NCBI RefSeq assembly: GCF_947496875.1
Contig: NZ_CANMEH010000007.1
Location: 123,880 to 187,879, forward strand
Source of the DNA: an uncultured Paracoccus sp.
GTDB taxonomy: Bacteria > Pseudomonadota > Alphaproteobacteria > Rhodobacterales > Rhodobacteraceae
Reading direction: 5' to 3'
Length of the DNA stretch: 64,000 bases
In this document: positions 62,706 to 64,000 of the stretch, one piece after another
Layout of the letters: every line of letters begins with the position of its first letter
Numbering within the stretch: the first letter of the stretch is position 1
Position numbers and translations under genes: made by a program
The notes under the pieces: generated by a model
Database searches by the model: none
Told to the model about the DNA's origin: nothing
The model's input: the letters and a program-made list of their open reading frames with translations, nothing else

Positions 62706-64000
62706 ACGCGATGCACCCTGTCCTTGTCTGCCTCGATTCCGGCACGACAGCGGTGAAGGCCGCGGCCTTCGACGAGAACGGGCGCATGATCGCCTCCGCT
62801 GAACGCGCAAATGGCGCTCTGCGTCGAGAAGGGCTCCGGGTCGAGCAGGACATGGAGGTCAGCCGTGGCGAGGCCTTCGCCGTCCTGCGGGCGTGCACCG
62901 AACAGATAAATAACCCCGTCAGCGGCTGCGTGATCACCGGGCAAGGCGACGGGCTCTGGCCGGTGGATGGGCAAGGTCAGCCCGTTGGTCGCGCGATCAC
63001 TTGGCTGGACGCAAGGTCAGCGCGACTGGCCGCCGAGCTGGATCCGGAACTGGATGTCATCCAAGCGGCGACGGGATCGCGTCCCACCGCAGCCGCCCAG
63101 AGCCTGCAACTCCTGTGGATGCAACAAAACGATCCGGCGCGCTTCGGGGCCATCGCGCACGCCCTGCGCCTGAAGGAATGGCTGTTCCTGTCGCTGACGG
63201 GCCGGGTGATGGCGGAGCCGTCGGCCGTCCTGCCGGTTTGGGGGAGTTGGCGAAAGGGTGAAGCTACCCCTTTGGTGCAGGAGGCACTCGGCCTCCGCCG
63301 GGGGATCGAGCTTCTGCCCGAGCTGACCCCCATCGAGTCCTGCAGGGCGAACCTTTCGCCGTCAGCGGCGGCAGTCACTGGTTTTCCCGCGGGCGTGCCA
63401 GTGCTCCTCGGGACGGGGGACGTGCAGGCGACGCTGATCGGTCTGGGACTAGGCAGCCGAAGCGGGGTGACGCGCGCCTCGATCTTCGGGACAAGCGCGA
63501 TCCACGCCTGCCTCGCGACCTCGCCAGACGAGATGCGCGAGACCCCCTCGGGTGCCATGGTGCAGCGGTTCGCACTGGACGATCGCTATCTGTGCTTTCA
63601 CCCGTCATTCAATGGCGCAACCGTTCTGCAGCATTTGCACCAGCAGTTCGCGGCCATACCGCGCTGCACCGAACCGCACTATTCCGCCTTGGTGCTCCAC
63701 CCCTTCTTCGAACCTGGAGGCGAGCGAGCTCCCTGGACTGATTTGCATGCCCGAGGTGCGGTTCTCGGGCTGACGGCCGCCGCTCATCCTCGCGAGATCG
63801 CCTGGGCAGCGCGCGAGGCCTTGGCCTTCGTGGCCCGCAAGAGCCACGAGATGATGGACGCCTCTTCAGGCACACTCGCGCTCGGAGGCGGGCTGGCCGC
63901 GGACAAACATTTTGCACGTTTTCTAGCCACCACGCTACGGACCCAGGTGGAGCGCAGCCCCAGCGCTCATGCCGGTCTGCGTGGATTGGCAGCCTTGGGC
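62702..64000 (+). CDS. FGGY-family carbohydrate kinase (3' partial)
   Basis: The first 433 residues of an FGGY kinase; the gene runs off the window. Phosphate-binding LDSGTTAVKAAAFDENG at the N terminus, TGQGDGLWPVD near 78, catalytic Asp in ITWLDARSARL, LLGTGDVQATLIGLGLGS near 233, and the adenosine site LALGGGLAAD near 396. The GTG at 62702 overlaps the aldolase stop (GTGA); ATG 62711 is an alternative. FGGY kinase with class II aldolase and a dehydrogenase is a recurrent plan for four- and five-carbon sugar acids. Confidence 0.9.
   Translation, partial: MNAMHPVLVCLDSGTTAVKAAAFDENGRMIASAERANGALRREGLRVEQDMEVSRGEAFAVLRACTEQINNPVSGCVITGQGDGLWPVDGQGQPVGRAITWLDARSARLAAELDPELDVIQAATGSRPTAAAQSLQLLWMQQNDPARFGAIAHALRLKEWLFLSLTGRVMAEPSAVLPVWGSWRKGEATPLVQEALGLRRGIELLPELTPIESCRANLSPSAAAVTGFPAGVPVLLGTGDVQATLIGLGLGSRSGVTRASIFGTSAIHACLATSPDEMRETPSGAMVQRFALDDRYLCFHPSFNGATVLQHLHQQFAAIPRCTEPHYSALVLHPFFEPGGERAPWTDLHARGAVLGLTAAAHPREIAWAAREALAFVARKSHEMMDASSGTLALGGGLAADKHFARFLATTLRTQVERSPSAHAGLRGLAALG

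Overview
The window is GC-rich alphaproteobacterial chromosome, most like Rhodobacterales and probably a Paracoccus-type genome. Support for this: the ctpA-rppH neighbourhood, the dapD / LOG / rlmH / rsfS block, leuCD followed by leuB, a psd-pssA-pmtA phospholipid set, and many GTGA/ATGA-coupled operons with GTG or TTG starts. The assignment comes from family recognition, not from a database search.

Layout. (1) 1-15.6 kb is housekeeping sequence: C-terminal protease CtpA (5' cut by the window edge), RNA pyrophosphohydrolase RppH, two MscS-type channels, a DUF421 membrane protein, an MltB-type lytic transglycosylase, DapD, a LOG-family phosphoribohydrolase, RlmH, RsfS, LeuC/LeuD, a secreted endonuclease/exonuclease/phosphatase-family protein and LeuB. 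(2) A tRNA-Pro(CGG) at 15.84 kb marks the change to accessory DNA. From 16.2 to 23.7 kb there is a decayed thioredoxin / DUF2703 / UPF0718-permease cassette (two of its three genes are broken), then an XRE regulator facing a chromate transporter, an MFS transporter, DUF6064 and DUF2270 membrane proteins, and a frameshifted gene remnant. (3) 23.85-31.2 kb is one thiamine operon under a TPP riboswitch (thiD-thiO-thiS-thiG-thiE-thiF-thiY-tenA-thiZ-thiX). It makes the thiazole and imports a pyrimidine precursor; thiC is absent and tenA lacks its C-terminal third. A tyrosine-recombinase fragment follows at once.

(4) 31.8-38.0 kb is the most unusual part. A compact five-gene operon (thermostable-hemolysin-family acyltransferase-like protein, AMP-ligase-like protein, SDR, TauD-type dioxygenase, secreted DUF6134 protein) is divergent from a response regulator. 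The partner histidine kinase of that regulator has lost its ATPase domain and is fused in frame to a complete pterin-4a-carbinolamine dehydratase. I regard this as a small-molecule-type biosynthetic operon with a rewired two-component system. (5) 38.1-41.1 kb carries a coiled-coil membrane protein and PmtA/PssA/Psd for phosphatidylserine, phosphatidylethanolamine and methylated derivatives.

(6) 41.6-64 kb is uptake and catabolism: an amino-acid oxidase-like flavoprotein, a cupin-XRE regulator and a polar amino acid ABC importer with a 2-hydroxyacid dehydrogenase; a complete Liv-type importer with an amidase; and an IclR-regulated unit with a PotABCD-like importer (its two permeases fused), divergent from a CoA-transferase-fold pair, a CaiB/BaiF CoA-transferase, a 2-hydroxyacid dehydrogenase, a class II aldolase and an FGGY kinase cut by the window end. 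The last set looks like a pathway for an unidentified hydroxy- or sugar-acid. Each of the three standalone substrate-binding-protein genes in this part is followed by a strong RNA hairpin, probably to set high binding-protein expression.
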